Shown piece after piece: positions 45,396-53,885 of a DNA stretch of 64,000 nucleotides (within the stretch, counting starts at the first letter, position 1; each line of letters starts with the position of its first letter). A program made the position numbers and the translations under genes. Under the pieces are notes generated by a model. The model searched no databases and had not been told where the DNA came from. It worked only from the letters and a program-made list of their open reading frames with translations. Source of the DNA: Lautropia sp. (lineage in GTDB: Bacteria; Pseudomonadota; Gammaproteobacteria; Burkholderiales; Burkholderiaceae_E); contig JAUNKF010000002.1 in the NCBI GenBank assembly GCA_030532895.1, positions 202,153 through 266,152 of the forward strand. Direction: 5' to 3'.

Positions 45396-45474
45396 CAGAA
45401 TTTTCTGAACACGTCGTTGCGGCCCAGTACATGGTGGGCAAGACATCGGCGCGGGGCGTGTTCAGAACATTCTG
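45396..45474 (+). promoter_or_regulatory. Long hairpin in the pnp leader, likely RNase III target
   Basis: CAGAATTTTCTGAACACG (45396-45413) pairs with CGTGTTCAGAACATTCTG (45457-45474), 17 of 18 positions, across a 43-base loop. It lies about 80 bases before pnp. In E. coli the pnp leader stem is cut by RNase III and then degraded with PNPase, giving autoregulation. A similar arrangement here is an inference. Confidence 0.6.
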
Positions 45475-45553
45475 CATGATGTTGAGGGCGGGCCGTGCCG
45501 CCGATCGATCGCACGGGTTGAGTCAGGCACCAGGGGTGCAAGGAAAATTACCG

Positions 45554-47674
45554 ATGTTTGAAATCGCCAAGAAAACCTTCCAGTGGGGCAACCACACCGT
45601 CACGCTGGAAACGGGGGAAATCGCCCGCCAGTCCAGCGGCGCCGTGCTCGTCACGATGGACGACACGATGGTGCTGGCCACGGTCGTGGCCGCCAAGGAG
45701 CCCAAGCCGGGCCAGTCCTTCTTCCCGCTCACGGTCGATTACTTCGAGAAGTTCTATGCGGCCGGTCGCATCCCTGGCGGTTTCTTCAAGCGTGAGGGGC
45801 GCCCCACCGAGAAGGAAACGCTCACGGCCCGTCTGATCGACCGGCCGATCCGTCCGCTCTTCCCCGAGGGCTTCATGAACGAAGTCCAGGTCGTGCTGAC
45901 GGTGCTCTCCAGCAACCCGGAGGTCGATCCTGATATCCCCGCCATGATCGGCGCCTCGGCTGCGCTGGCGATTTCGGGTGTGCCCTTTGCCGGCCCGGTT
46001 GGTGCCGCACGCGTCGGCTACATCGATGGGCAGTATGTGCTGAACCCGACCATTTCCGAGCTGAAGAACTCGCAGCTCGACCTGGTGGTGGCCGGTACCG
46101 ATCAGGCCGTGCTGATGGTCGAGTCCGAGGCCAGCGAGCTGTCGGAAGACGTGATGCTGGGCGCCGTGGTCTTCGGTCACGAGCAGATGCAGGTGGCGAT
46201 CCAGGCCATCGAGGAGCTGGTGGAAGCTGGTGGCAAGGAAGAGTGGGATTGGACGGCGCCAGAAAAGAACACGGCGCTGATCGAGAAGGTGACGGGTCTG
46301 GCCGGCGACCGGCTACGCGAAGCCTATCAGTTGCGTGTGAAGCAGGAGCGTTCGCAGCGCATCAAGGCGATCGAGGCCGATGTGCAGGCCCAGCTGGCTG
46401 CCGAGGAAGCGGCGCCTTCGCCGGCTGATGTGTCCGACATCCTGTTCGACCTGCAATCGGGCATCGTCCGCACGCAGATCCTGTCCGGCGAGCCGCGTAT
46501 CGATGGCCGTGACACTCGCACCGTGCGCCCGATCTCGATTCGCACCGGTGTGCTGCCGCGTGCGCACGGCAGTGCGCTCTTCACCCGTGGCGAGACGCAG
46601 GCGCTGGTCGTGGCCACGCTGGGCACGGCCCGTGACGAGCAGATTATCGATGCGATCACTGGCGAGTATCGTGAGCGCTTCATGATGCAGTACAACATGC
46701 CGCCCTACGCCACTGGCGAAACCGGTCGTATCGGCACGCCCAAGCGTCGTGAAGTGGGACATGGCCGCCTGGCCAAGCGCGCCATCACGCCGTTGGTGCC
46801 CTCGGCCGACGATTTTGCCTATTCGATCCGCTTGGTCTCCGAGATCACCGAGTCGAACGGCTCGTCCTCGATGGCTTCGGTTTGCGGTGGCTGCCTGGCG
46901 CTGATGGACGCGGGTGTGCCGGTCGAGCGCCATGTGGCGGGTATCGCGATGGGCCTGATCAAGGAAGGCAACAAATTCGCGGTGCTGACCGACATTCTGG
47001 GTGACGAGGATCATTTGGGCGACATGGACTTCAAGGTGGCCGGTACCGAGGCCGGTGTGACCGCGCTGCAGATGGACATCAAGATTCAGGGCATCACCCG
47101 CGAGATCATGCAGGTGGCGCTGGCCCAGGCCAAGGAAGCGCGGATGCATATCCTTGGCAAGATGCAGGAGGCGATCCCGGCCGCCCGTACCGAGCTGTCG
47201 GATTTTGCGCCGCGCATGTACCAGATGAAGATCAATCCGGAGCGTATCCGTGACGTGATCGGCAAGGGGGGCGCCACCATCCGCGCCATCACCGAGGAAA
47301 CCGGCACGACGATCGACATCCAGGATGATGGCTCGATCACGATCGCCGCGGTCGATGCCGAGGCTGCCCGTCGCGCCCAACAGCGCATCGCCGACCTGAC
47401 GGCTGAGGTCGAAATCGGCAAGATTTACAACGGCACCGTGCTGAAGATCCTGGAGTTTGGGGCGATCGTGCAGGTACTGCCGGGCCGGGATGGTCTGCTG
47501 CACGTCTCGCAGATTGCCAATGAGCGCGTCAACAAGGTCGAAGACTATGTGAAGGAAGGCCAGAGCGTGCGCGTGAAGGTGATCGAGGCCGATGACAAGG
47601 GCCGCCTGCGTCTGTCGATGAAGGCTGCTGCTGCTGAAGAGGTTCAGCCCCAGGCGCCGGCCGAGGGTGCCTGA
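45554..47674 (+). CDS. pnp: Polyribonucleotide nucleotidyltransferase
   Basis: Phosphorolytic 3'-5' exoribonuclease, 706 residues, trimeric, part of the RNA degradosome. Two RNase PH-like cores (residues 5-215 and 310-545), with an alpha-helical linker between, then a KH domain ([20 protein letters not shown]) and a C-terminal S1 domain ([20 protein letters not shown]). The active-site region shows [17 protein letters not shown] with [16 protein letters not shown]. The start [10 protein letters not shown] has AGGAAA seven bases upstream; a longer frame to 45431 covers the leader hairpin and is rejected. Confidence 0.98.
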   Translation: MFEIAKKTFQWGNHTVTLETGEIARQSSGAVLVTMDDTMVLATVVAAKEPKPGQSFFPLTVDYFEKFYAAGRIPGGFFKREGRPTEKETLTARLIDRPIRPLFPEGFMNEVQVVLTVLSSNPEVDPDIPAMIGASAALAISGVPFAGPVGAARVGYIDGQYVLNPTISELKNSQLDLVVAGTDQAVLMVESEASELSEDVMLGAVVFGHEQMQVAIQAIEELVEAGGKEEWDWTAPEKNTALIEKVTGLAGDRLREAYQLRVKQERSQRIKAIEADVQAQLAAEEAAPSPADVSDILFDLQSGIVRTQILSGEPRIDGRDTRTVRPISIRTGVLPRAHGSALFTRGETQALVVATLGTARDEQIIDAITGEYRERFMMQYNMPPYATGETGRIGTPKRREVGHGRLAKRAITPLVPSADDFAYSIRLVSEITESNGSSSMASVCGGCLALMDAGVPVERHVAGIAMGLIKEGNKFAVLTDILGDEDHLGDMDFKVAGTEAGVTALQMDIKIQGITREIMQVALAQAKEARMHILGKMQEAIPAARTELSDFAPRMYQMKINPERIRDVIGKGGATIRAITEETGTTIDIQDDGSITIAAVDAEAARRAQQRIADLTAEVEIGKIYNGTVLKILEFGAIVQVLPGRDGLLHVSQIANERVNKVEDYVKEGQSVRVKVIEADDKGRLRLSMKAAAAEEVQPQAPAEGA

Positions 47675-48589
47675 GCAGCCGGACTGCTGTCCGGGTGTGG
47701 GTAGCCATCTCTCCGGCCTGCAAGCCGGAGAGGGGCCCACGTGGAGGGCCTGTGCTTGGTGGTGCTGTCCGTCGTCGGGGTGGCACCATGCACTCGTTGG
47801 TGGCCTTGGTGGGTGCCGAGCATGGCCGGGCCTGCCTGTCATCAGCGGCTCGGTCAGCTGCCCATTGTCCTTCACTTGCTGTCTCGCCTTTCAGGCGTGT
47901 GGTGTGAGCCTCATCCAGGGGGCCCCCGCCCTGTTGTGGATCAGGCACGTTTTTTGCTTCTTGTTGCAGTGTCCCAGGGCTGCTCGACCGATTGGCCCTC
48001 GGTTCTGGATTTTTTTAAATATTTCAAGGGTTTGGGTCGTGTTTTACAGGGCTGCCCTTGGTCACTGGTCGGCCGTCAGGTTATCCTGGCATGGTGATTC
48101 CCCCAAGTCTGTCGCGTCGCTGACAGGCTGCGCATGTTAAATTTGCATCAAAACAACAAGGGATGCTCGTCCCCTGTTCCTGGTGTTTGGTGGGTGGGCC
48201 TTGGCTCGCTGCCAGTTGTCCGATTGGATGTGTATCAAGCACCGGGTTGTCGATGTGTTCATCGAACCGCCTCGCCGCTGCTGCTGTTTGTTGGTGCGTG
48301 TGATGGCGTGTCGGCCGTGCGTGAGCCCCCTGTTCGGGCGCGAGCGGCACGTGCCAGCTTCTCTTTTTCGTCTCGGCCTGCATCGTGGGTCGAATGCCCG
48401 GAGGCAGGGCAGCCCTGATCGGCTTGTCCGCCATGCCTCAGTCGAGCTTTCTTCTGCCGTTGGCCGCTCTGTGCCAACAGATGCCTGTGCGGGTTTTTTG
48501 TTCGGTTGAACGAAGGCAAAAGAAAGCTCTCACTCGGTCGGCGAAGGTGCCCCTGCGTCTGGTGTCGACCTATAGAGGAGAGTCTTGCT
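47675..48589. other. 915-base non-coding stretch between pnp and the BCCT gene
   Basis: No convincing gene: the open frames here are Cys/Trp/Pro-rich and lack protein-like composition. Visible elements are a perfect hairpin CTCTCCGGC-ctgcaa-GCCGGAGAG (47709-47732) after pnp, without a T run; an AT-rich tract around 48006-48027; a near-FNR site TGGAT-GTGT-ATCAA at 48225-48238 (one mismatch, about two expected by chance in 64 kb); and a small hairpin CGATG-TGTT-CATCG near 48249. GAGGAGAG precedes the BCCT start. No riboswitch was recognised. Confidence 0.45.
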
Positions 48590-50575
48590 ATGTCCGATGG
48601 AACTGACTTGGCAAAACCACCGAAGGCCCGCATCCTGGGGCCGGTGTTCTACCCATCCGCAGGTTTGATCCTGCTGCTCGTGGGACTGTCTTTCATCTCG
48701 CCCAAGGAAACCGAATCCTTGTTCAGGGCTGCCCAGAACTGGGTGGCGGCCGATGCAGGCTGGTTCACCGTCATTTCGGTGGCGGGCTTTCTGGTCTTCG
48801 TGGTGGGTGTGGCCATCAGCAACTTTGGTAAGCTGAAGCTGGGGCCGGATCACAGCACGCCGGATTACAGCTATGTGACGTGGCTGTCGATGCTGTTTGC
48901 GGCCGGTATGGGCATCGGTCTGATGTTCTTCGGTGTGGCCGAGCCGATCATGCACTATGCCTCGCCGCCCGAAGGTACGCCGGCCACGATGGATGCGGCC
49001 CGGCAGGCCATGCGGATCACCTTTTTTCACTGGGGCATTCATGCCTGGGCCGTGTATGCGGTGGTGGCCCTGTCGCTGGCCTATTTTGCCTATCGGCACG
49101 ATCTGCCGTTGCGGATCCGGTCTTGCCTGTATCCGCTGATTGGTGACCGGATCTACGGCCCGATGGGTCATGCGGTCGACACCTTTGCCGTGCTGGGCAC
49201 GATCTTCGGTCTGGCGACTTCGTTGGGTCTGGGTGTCATCCAGATCAACTCCGGTCTCCATTACCTGCTGAAGATCGAGGTGAGCTTGATGACGCAGATC
49301 ATCCTGATCGTCGTCATCTCGCTGATTGCGACGGCTTCGGTGGTCTCGGGGCTGGACAAGGGGGTGAGACGCCTCTCCGAGCTGAACATGATCATGGCAA
49401 CCTTGCTGATGGTGTTCGTGCTGCTGACAGGCCCTACCGTCTACCTGCTGCAGACCCTCGTGCAGAACACCGGGATGTACATCTCGCATGTGTTCGAGAT
49501 GACCTTCAACCTCTATGCCTATCAGTCGTCCAATGACTGGATCGGTGGCTGGACGTTGTTCTACTGGGGGTGGTGGATTGCCTGGTCACCCTTCGTGGGC
49601 ATGTTCATCGCCCGGATTTCACGTGGGCGTACCGTGCGAGAGTTCGTCACGAGCGTGCTTTTCGTGCCGCTGGGCTTCACCTTCATGTGGATGACCTTCT
49701 ATGGCAATACGGCGCTCCATATGGTGATGACCGATGGCATGACTTCGTTGGTCGATGCCGTCTCGGCCGACAGTTCGGTGGCGCTCTTCAAGTTTCTGGA
49801 GCAGTTGCCGCTGTCCTTCATCACCAGCACCATCGCCACGCTGCTGGTCGTGTTCTTCTTCGTCACCTCTTCGGACTCCGGTTCGCTCGTCATCGACATG
49901 TTGACCTCCGAGGGAGAGGAAATGTCACCGGTGTGGCAGCGGATTTTCTGGGCCTTGCTGAGCGGTGCGATCGCCATTGCCCTGCTGATTGCCGGTGGCC
50001 TGAAGTCCTTGCAGGCGGCCACCATCGCCAGTGCGTTGCCATTCACGATCATCATGTGGTTGATGTGTTGGGGCATGTTGCGTGCCATGCGACTGGAAAT
50101 CACGAAGCGTACGGCAGCACGCCAGGCCCGTATTGCCCCGGTGACCGTGGGTGAGGGCGAGTGGCGTGCCCGCTTGCGGGCGCTCACCCACCAGCCGCTC
50201 AAGCACGAGGTGCTGACCTATATGGGTGGCGTGATCCAGCCGGCCCTCGAAGAAGTGGCGGCCGAATTACGCAAGCAGGGCCTGGAGGTTGAGGTCAAGC
50301 ACGAGCAGGGTGAGCGCGTCTGGCTGCAGGTAGGTCACGGTGAGGAGATGGACTTCTTCTATTCCGTGCATCCGGTGGTTTATCAGCCGGCAAGCTTCAT
50401 GCTTGAAGACCCGCGTCGCAAGATCAGTGACGATGCCCAGTTCTATCGGGCGGAAGTCTTCCTGCTGGAAGGCGGACAGGGTTATGACGTGATGGGGTGG
50501 AGCAAGCACGGCATCATCCATGACGTGCTCGACCAGTACCACCGTCATATCCATTTCCTGGATCACATCCGCTGA
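48590..50575 (+). CDS. BCCT family betaine/choline transporter (BetT-like)
   Basis: A 661-residue transporter with 12 helices. The BCCT signature is GMGIGLMFFGVAEPIMHYAS and the substrate-box segment WTLFYWGWWIAWSPFVGMFI followed by ARISRGRTVREF. The C-terminal 130 residues form a cytoplasmic extension like that of BetT, which in that protein senses osmotic stress. Choline or a related quaternary amine is the likely substrate, but no betA/B/I gene is near. AGAGGAGAG is the ribosome binding site. The long upstream region suggests regulated or distant promoters. Confidence 0.92.
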   Translation: MSDGTDLAKPPKARILGPVFYPSAGLILLLVGLSFISPKETESLFRAAQNWVAADAGWFTVISVAGFLVFVVGVAISNFGKLKLGPDHSTPDYSYVTWLSMLFAAGMGIGLMFFGVAEPIMHYASPPEGTPATMDAARQAMRITFFHWGIHAWAVYAVVALSLAYFAYRHDLPLRIRSCLYPLIGDRIYGPMGHAVDTFAVLGTIFGLATSLGLGVIQINSGLHYLLKIEVSLMTQIILIVVISLIATASVVSGLDKGVRRLSELNMIMATLLMVFVLLTGPTVYLLQTLVQNTGMYISHVFEMTFNLYAYQSSNDWIGGWTLFYWGWWIAWSPFVGMFIARISRGRTVREFVTSVLFVPLGFTFMWMTFYGNTALHMVMTDGMTSLVDAVSADSSVALFKFLEQLPLSFITSTIATLLVVFFFVTSSDSGSLVIDMLTSEGEEMSPVWQRIFWALLSGAIAIALLIAGGLKSLQAATIASALPFTIIMWLMCWGMLRAMRLEITKRTAARQARIAPVTVGEGEWRARLRALTHQPLKHEVLTYMGGVIQPALEEVAAELRKQGLEVEVKHEQGERVWLQVGHGEEMDFFYSVHPVVYQPASFMLEDPRRKISDDAQFYRAEVFLLEGGQGYDVMGWSKHGIIHDVLDQYHRHIHFLDHIR

Positions 50576-50584
50576 TCAGCTGCG

Positions 50585-50680
50585 TGGTTTTGGGGCCGGG
50601 CTTTTGGCCTGATCCTCAAAACCGCGTGCTGCCGGCGCTGCCGGCGTTGCTTCGCTTGCGAAGCTTGTACGGCCAGGCAG
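50585..50680 (+). repeat. GC-rich inverted arms related to the dispersed repeat
   Basis: TGGTTTTG and CAAAACC flank GGGCCGGGCTTTTGGCC, then CCGCGTGCTGCCGGCG and GTTGCTTCGCTTGCGAAGC follow. The string CCGCG-GCTG-CGGCG-TTGC-CGCTTGC is shared with the left arm of copy 2 (10588-10612). The TAGCGCGTG core is absent. It may act as terminator for the BCCT gene. Confidence 0.45.
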
Positions 50681-50686
50681 GGTGGG

Positions 50687-51802
50687 TCAGTGACGGGCGT
50701 CCCAGCCTGTCGGGAGCGCAAAACGCTGGCCGTAGCGGGTCTGCAAGTCATTGGCCCGCGTGATGAAAGCCGTTTCACCCAAGGTCTCAATGAGTGAGAA
50801 GGGGGCATGTCCGTGGGGCCACAACTGGCTGTTGGTGGCGGCTGCCTTGGCGACATCCTTCGTGTCGAGATCGTTCGGGCCGGCGCATGGGCTTTGGGCT
50901 TGATGCCTGACATCATGGTCTGAATGAAGGGCGGGCTGGCCCGTGGCGCTGTCGCCGGCATCCTTGCTGTTCAGCCTTGCAACCGCCTGCAGCAGTGCCA
51001 GCACCGGGGCAAAACGCAGTCGGTCTTCGATGTCGGCCATTGGGAGCGCGACGCCCCGCCGAACGAAGGCTTTCAGGCCCGACCACAACTCACGGTCGCC
51101 GCCTTCATCGACTTCGTCGTCATCGTACTCATAAAACCCTCCGCCATCGGCTCGGCCCATGCGTTGCAGCCCGTGTGCCATCTTCTCCATCGCATAAGCA
51201 CCTGCTTCGGTCAGATGAAACCAGGAAGCTGCTGAGCTGTCTTCGGTGCCGTGTTCATGCGTGTGGCCGTGTGCGTGATGATCGGCCCCCTCGTGCCCAT
51301 GAGCATGATCATGGCAGTGCCCATGATGATGATCGTGCTGGTGGGGGTGAGTGTGGCTGCAACCATGATGAGTGTGGTTGCAGCCATGAGCATGCTCGTC
51401 GTGCCCATGCCCATGCCCATGCTCATGCTCTGCTGTCTCATGCGCATGAACATGCTGCTGATCATGCGCGTGATGATGTCCACCACCTTGTGCATGGTCG
51501 TGGTGATGATCGTGTCCGTGATGCTCATGGCCGTGGCAGCAGCCCTTGCCCTGTGCCGCGAGCACGGCGTGGTAGAGCTGGTCGGTTCGGGCGAGCCCGG
51601 CCTCATCGAGCAGGGCCAGTGGGCCGTCGGCAAAGCCGGCTGCCCGGCCTGCGGCTTCGATGAGGTTGGCATCGATGCCTTCACCCAGAAGTGCCAGCCC
51701 TTCATTGAAGTAGGCGTGGCGGATGCGTTCAGCGAGCAGATCGGGGGGGTGCGAGGGGGACTGGCCGGCATGCTCGGCATGCGGATGTTGTTTTGTCGTC
51801 AT
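50687..51802 (-). CDS. Stand-alone 3-hydroxyacyl-CoA dehydrogenase C-terminal domain with a histidine-rich insertion
   Basis: A 371-residue protein of unusual build. Residues 20-80 match the start of the C-terminal (3HCDH) domain of FadB/FadJ-type enzymes: RIRHAYFNEGLALLGEGIDA and AGFADGPLALLDEAGL. Residues 90-184 are a tract with about 44 His among 95 residues, with Cys, Asp and Gly. Residues 195-370 resume the fold: MEKMAHGLQRMGRADGGGFY, DIEDRLRFAPVLALLQAVA and FITRANDLQTRYGQRFALP. There is no Rossmann NAD domain or enoyl-CoA hydratase domain, so it cannot be the enzyme alone. It could bind an acyl-CoA enzyme partner, or be a metal-storing protein on a borrowed scaffold. It is divergent from the Yip1 gene, 176 bases apart. 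The family assignment of the flanks is moderate; the His tract is certain. Confidence 0.72.
   Translation of the reverse strand: MTTKQHPHAEHAGQSPSHPPDLLAERIRHAYFNEGLALLGEGIDANLIEAAGRAAGFADGPLALLDEAGLARTDQLYHAVLAAQGKGCCHGHEHHGHDHHHDHAQGGGHHHAHDQQHVHAHETAEHEHGHGHGHDEHAHGCNHTHHGCSHTHPHQHDHHHGHCHDHAHGHEGADHHAHGHTHEHGTEDSSAASWFHLTEAGAYAMEKMAHGLQRMGRADGGGFYEYDDDEVDEGGDRELWSGLKAFVRRGVALPMADIEDRLRFAPVLALLQAVARLNSKDAGDSATGQPALHSDHDVRHQAQSPCAGPNDLDTKDVAKAAATNSQLWPHGHAPFSLIETLGETAFITRANDLQTRYGQRFALPTGWDARH
51251..51535 (-). repeat. Histidine-codon-rich tract within the 3HCDH-like gene
   Basis: This 285-base stretch codes for the His-rich insertion (residues 90-184). Codons CAT and CAC alternate with GAT, GGC, GCC and similar ones, so the DNA is internally repetitive but without an exact repeat unit. 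On the opposite strand it makes an artificial Met/Val-rich frame. Confidence 0.85.
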
Positions 51803-51978
51803 GGTCGGATTTCCCGGATGTGGTTCTAAGGCAACAAGGCCAAGGCGCTCTCCGGGGGAGAGCGCTTCGCAGTGACCGAACGTTGCATTGTATTGGTTGA
51901 CCGTTCCAAGGCAGCACAGTTTTAATCGTTGCGCACGTCATTCGGCCTGCTCTTTGCGGGGATGCGCCGCTGGATGGC

Positions 51979-53250
51979 ATGCACCATTTCTCTGGCTCTG
52001 TGGTGATGATGAAGGCTTTCGTTCGGTTGGCAAGATTGTTGCGATCTCCTGCGGAAGAATGGCGGGTGATCGATCGCGAAGATCAGTCGATGGTCTGGCT
52101 GTATCTTGGCTGGTTGCTGCCGATGGGGCTGTTGGCATGGTTGGGTACCGTGCTGGGTTTCTGCTTGCATGACGACATGGCGGCAGATATGGCCAGCTCG
52201 GCTCGTCAGCCTTTGGTCTGGTTGGTGTCAGGGGTTGTGCTGCTGTTTTTGCAGGTGACGGTGTTGGCGCTTTTGACCCGGTTGCTGGCTCCGTGGTTTG
52301 GTGCACGTCGGGATGTCCGCAAGGCGTTGTCCCTGATTGCCTTTTCGATGGCAGGCATTCAGATCGGGCTGTTCTTGCAGCCTTGGTTGCCTGGCCTGCA
52401 ACCTTTGCCTTTCCTGTTGGGGGCTGCGTGGTCGGTGTATCTGTTATACAGCGGTATGCAGACGTTGCTTACCATGCCGCAGCCCCAGACGAAGAACTTC
52501 AGCATGTTGTTGGTCGTCAGTTTCTTGCTGATCAACATGCTGACGACGACCTGGGTAGCGCGAGGCAATCGCTATTTGGGACTACCGCATGACGCGGCCG
52601 TGACGGTCGTGGCACTGTCCGGTGAAGAGGAGCAGGGGGCGCCATCGGCATCCACACAGCAGAAGATTCAGCGTGCTGATGACAAACTGGATGCAGCAGC
52701 CCGTCAGGCAGGCGATGCGCTGGAACAAAATGATTCCCTGGCCGCGGCACAGGCCGCCAGGGATGCCGTCTCGGCACTCGCCAGCACCGTCTCGGGCGGC
52801 AAGGAGCGCAGGCCGTTGTCTGAGGTACGATTGAAGAGCTGGTTTCCCGAACGACTGATGGGCATGTCACGGCAATCCCTCGTGGTGGAGCCGATTGGTG
52901 GTACCTCATCCCAGTCTGTTCAGGCCAGAGCCTTGTACCAGAGCGGGGATGGTCGCAGCATCGAGTTGAAGGTGATCGATGCGGGGCTGGCGGCTGCCTT
53001 GCTGGCCGAGTCCGCCGCCGCTGGCCCTGAGGCGGGTCGCCTGACCGAGGAGACCGCCAGTGCCGTCAGCCAGAGTTATCAGGATGGTTCCCGCAATGTC
53101 TCCGTGCTCCGCTGGAAGAACAGCGAGCATGTGGAAATTCAATATGTGCTGGGCAATGGCCTGAGGGTGAGTGTGGATGCCAACGGTGTCAGTGCCGAAG
53201 CGCTGGATCAGGGTGTTCGTGCGTTGGGCTTGGAAAAGCTGGAGCGCTAG
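51979..53250 (+). CDS. Yip1 domain membrane protein
   Basis: A 423-residue protein. Residues 15-200 hold a Yip1-type membrane domain with five hydrophobic helices (MVWLYLGWLLPMGLLAWLGT, then VWLVSGVVLLFLQVTVLALL and SMLLVVSFLLINMLTTTW). The C-terminal 215 residues are soluble, Ala/Ser/Glu-rich, with regular beta-like repeats near LVVEPIGGTSSQSVQARALY. Function unknown. The start could be the ATG at 51979 or the one at 52006 (MMKAFVRLARLLRSP), which fits the family pattern better. Divergent from the His-rich gene. Confidence 0.75.
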   Translation: MHHFSGSVVMMKAFVRLARLLRSPAEEWRVIDREDQSMVWLYLGWLLPMGLLAWLGTVLGFCLHDDMAADMASSARQPLVWLVSGVVLLFLQVTVLALLTRLLAPWFGARRDVRKALSLIAFSMAGIQIGLFLQPWLPGLQPLPFLLGAAWSVYLLYSGMQTLLTMPQPQTKNFSMLLVVSFLLINMLTTTWVARGNRYLGLPHDAAVTVVALSGEEEQGAPSASTQQKIQRADDKLDAAARQAGDALEQNDSLAAAQAARDAVSALASTVSGGKERRPLSEVRLKSWFPERLMGMSRQSLVVEPIGGTSSQSVQARALYQSGDGRSIELKVIDAGLAAALLAESAAAGPEAGRLTEETASAVSQSYQDGSRNVSVLRWKNSEHVEIQYVLGNGLRVSVDANGVSAEALDQGVRALGLEKLER

Positions 53251-53344
53251 CTGTCGTTTCTCAACACATTGTTCCGGGCAAGGCCCAGGCGTGTAGCCGG
53301 GGGCAATTGCTCGGTGGCAGCCCGAGGGGGCATGGCTCCAGTGT

Positions 53345-53716
53345 TCAGTGCTCGGTGGCCTGAAGGCGGTAGTTGACGCCCACGGCCACGGCGCCCGGCA
53401 CGATGTTGGGCTTCACGATACGGATCTGCACCCAGGATGCCTTGAACTGCCGGCATAGCATGTCGCACAGATGATGGGCAAGCCGCTCCAGGAGCGAGAA
53501 GCTCTGCGCCTCGGCCTCGGCACGGATCGCGTCGGCGACGGCCGCGTAGTCGATCGTGTCGGTAAATTGATCCGAGACGAAGGGGCGCAGGGAAGGGAGA
53601 CCCACTTCCACGTCCAGTGTCAGTGTCTGAGCACGCAGGCGTTCTTCCGGGTAGACGCCAATCAGGGATTGAACGGTCAGCCCCTGCAGGAAAATGGACG
53701 GGGAGGCGTCAGGCAT
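53345..53716 (-). CDS. folB: Dihydroneopterin aldolase
   Basis: Folate biosynthesis enzyme converting dihydroneopterin to 6-hydroxymethyl-dihydropterin and glycolaldehyde. 123 residues, octameric tunnel fold. The catalytic residues are visible: GVYPEER with the Glu corresponding to Glu22, and Lys in IRIVKPNIVPGA corresponding to Lys100. LLERLAHHLCDMLC is the central helix. The start MPDASPSIFLQ follows a tRNA gene by 27 bases on the same strand. folA and thyA lie 2-3 kb away. Confidence 0.92.
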   Translation of the reverse strand: MPDASPSIFLQGLTVQSLIGVYPEERLRAQTLTLDVEVGLPSLRPFVSDQFTDTIDYAAVADAIRAEAEAQSFSLLERLAHHLCDMLCRQFKASWVQIRIVKPNIVPGAVAVGVNYRLQATEH

Positions 53717-53743
53717 GCGCAAGTGATTGACACACAAAGGAAT

Positions 53744-53819
53744 TGGCGCCCCCGGCACGAATCGAACGTGCGACCCTCCCCTTAGGAGGGGGATGCTCTA
53801 TCCACTGAGCTACGGAGGC
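53744..53819 (-). tRNA. tRNA-Arg (anticodon CCU)
   Basis: A 76-base cloverleaf on the minus strand. The acceptor pairs are GCCTCCG with CGGGGGC, then a D arm GCTC-AGTGGATA-GAGC, an anticodon stem TCCCC/GGGGA with loop CTCCTAA, a 5-base variable loop and a T arm GCACG-TTCGATT-CGTGC. The anticodon CCT reads AGG arginine. Discriminator G and CCA are encoded. It lies between the ABC protein gene and folB, with a repeat copy 41 bases upstream. Confidence 0.97.
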
Positions 53820-53859
53820 GTAAGCGGCGATTGTACCGGAAGACGGCAGGGGTGCATGG

Positions 53860-53885
53860 AGGCGTGCATCACACGCGTTAACGCC
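53860..53885 (-). repeat. Dispersed intergenic repeat, copy 9
   Basis: Minus strand GGCGTTAACGCGTGTGATGC followed by ACGCC. It overlaps the last codon and stop of the substrate-binding protein gene, just as copy 6 overlaps the LysR stop. Confidence 0.6.

Noticed and set aside
46313..47875. 520-codon open frame on the minus strand across pnp
   Set aside because: Antisense shadow of pnp, His/Arg-rich and without motifs.
47667..48140. 157-codon plus-strand frame after pnp
   Set aside because: Cys/Trp/Pro-rich without ribosome binding site or homology; judged non-coding.
51251..51535. CRISPR-like or tandem repeat array in the His-rich gene
   Set aside because: The periodicity comes from codons for His, Asp and Gly; there is no fixed unit or spacer structure.
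51251..51829. 192-codon Met/Val-rich plus-strand frame opposite the His tract, resembling membrane segments
   Set aside because: Produced by reading His codons (CAT/CAC) in reverse as ATG/GTG; no real protein.
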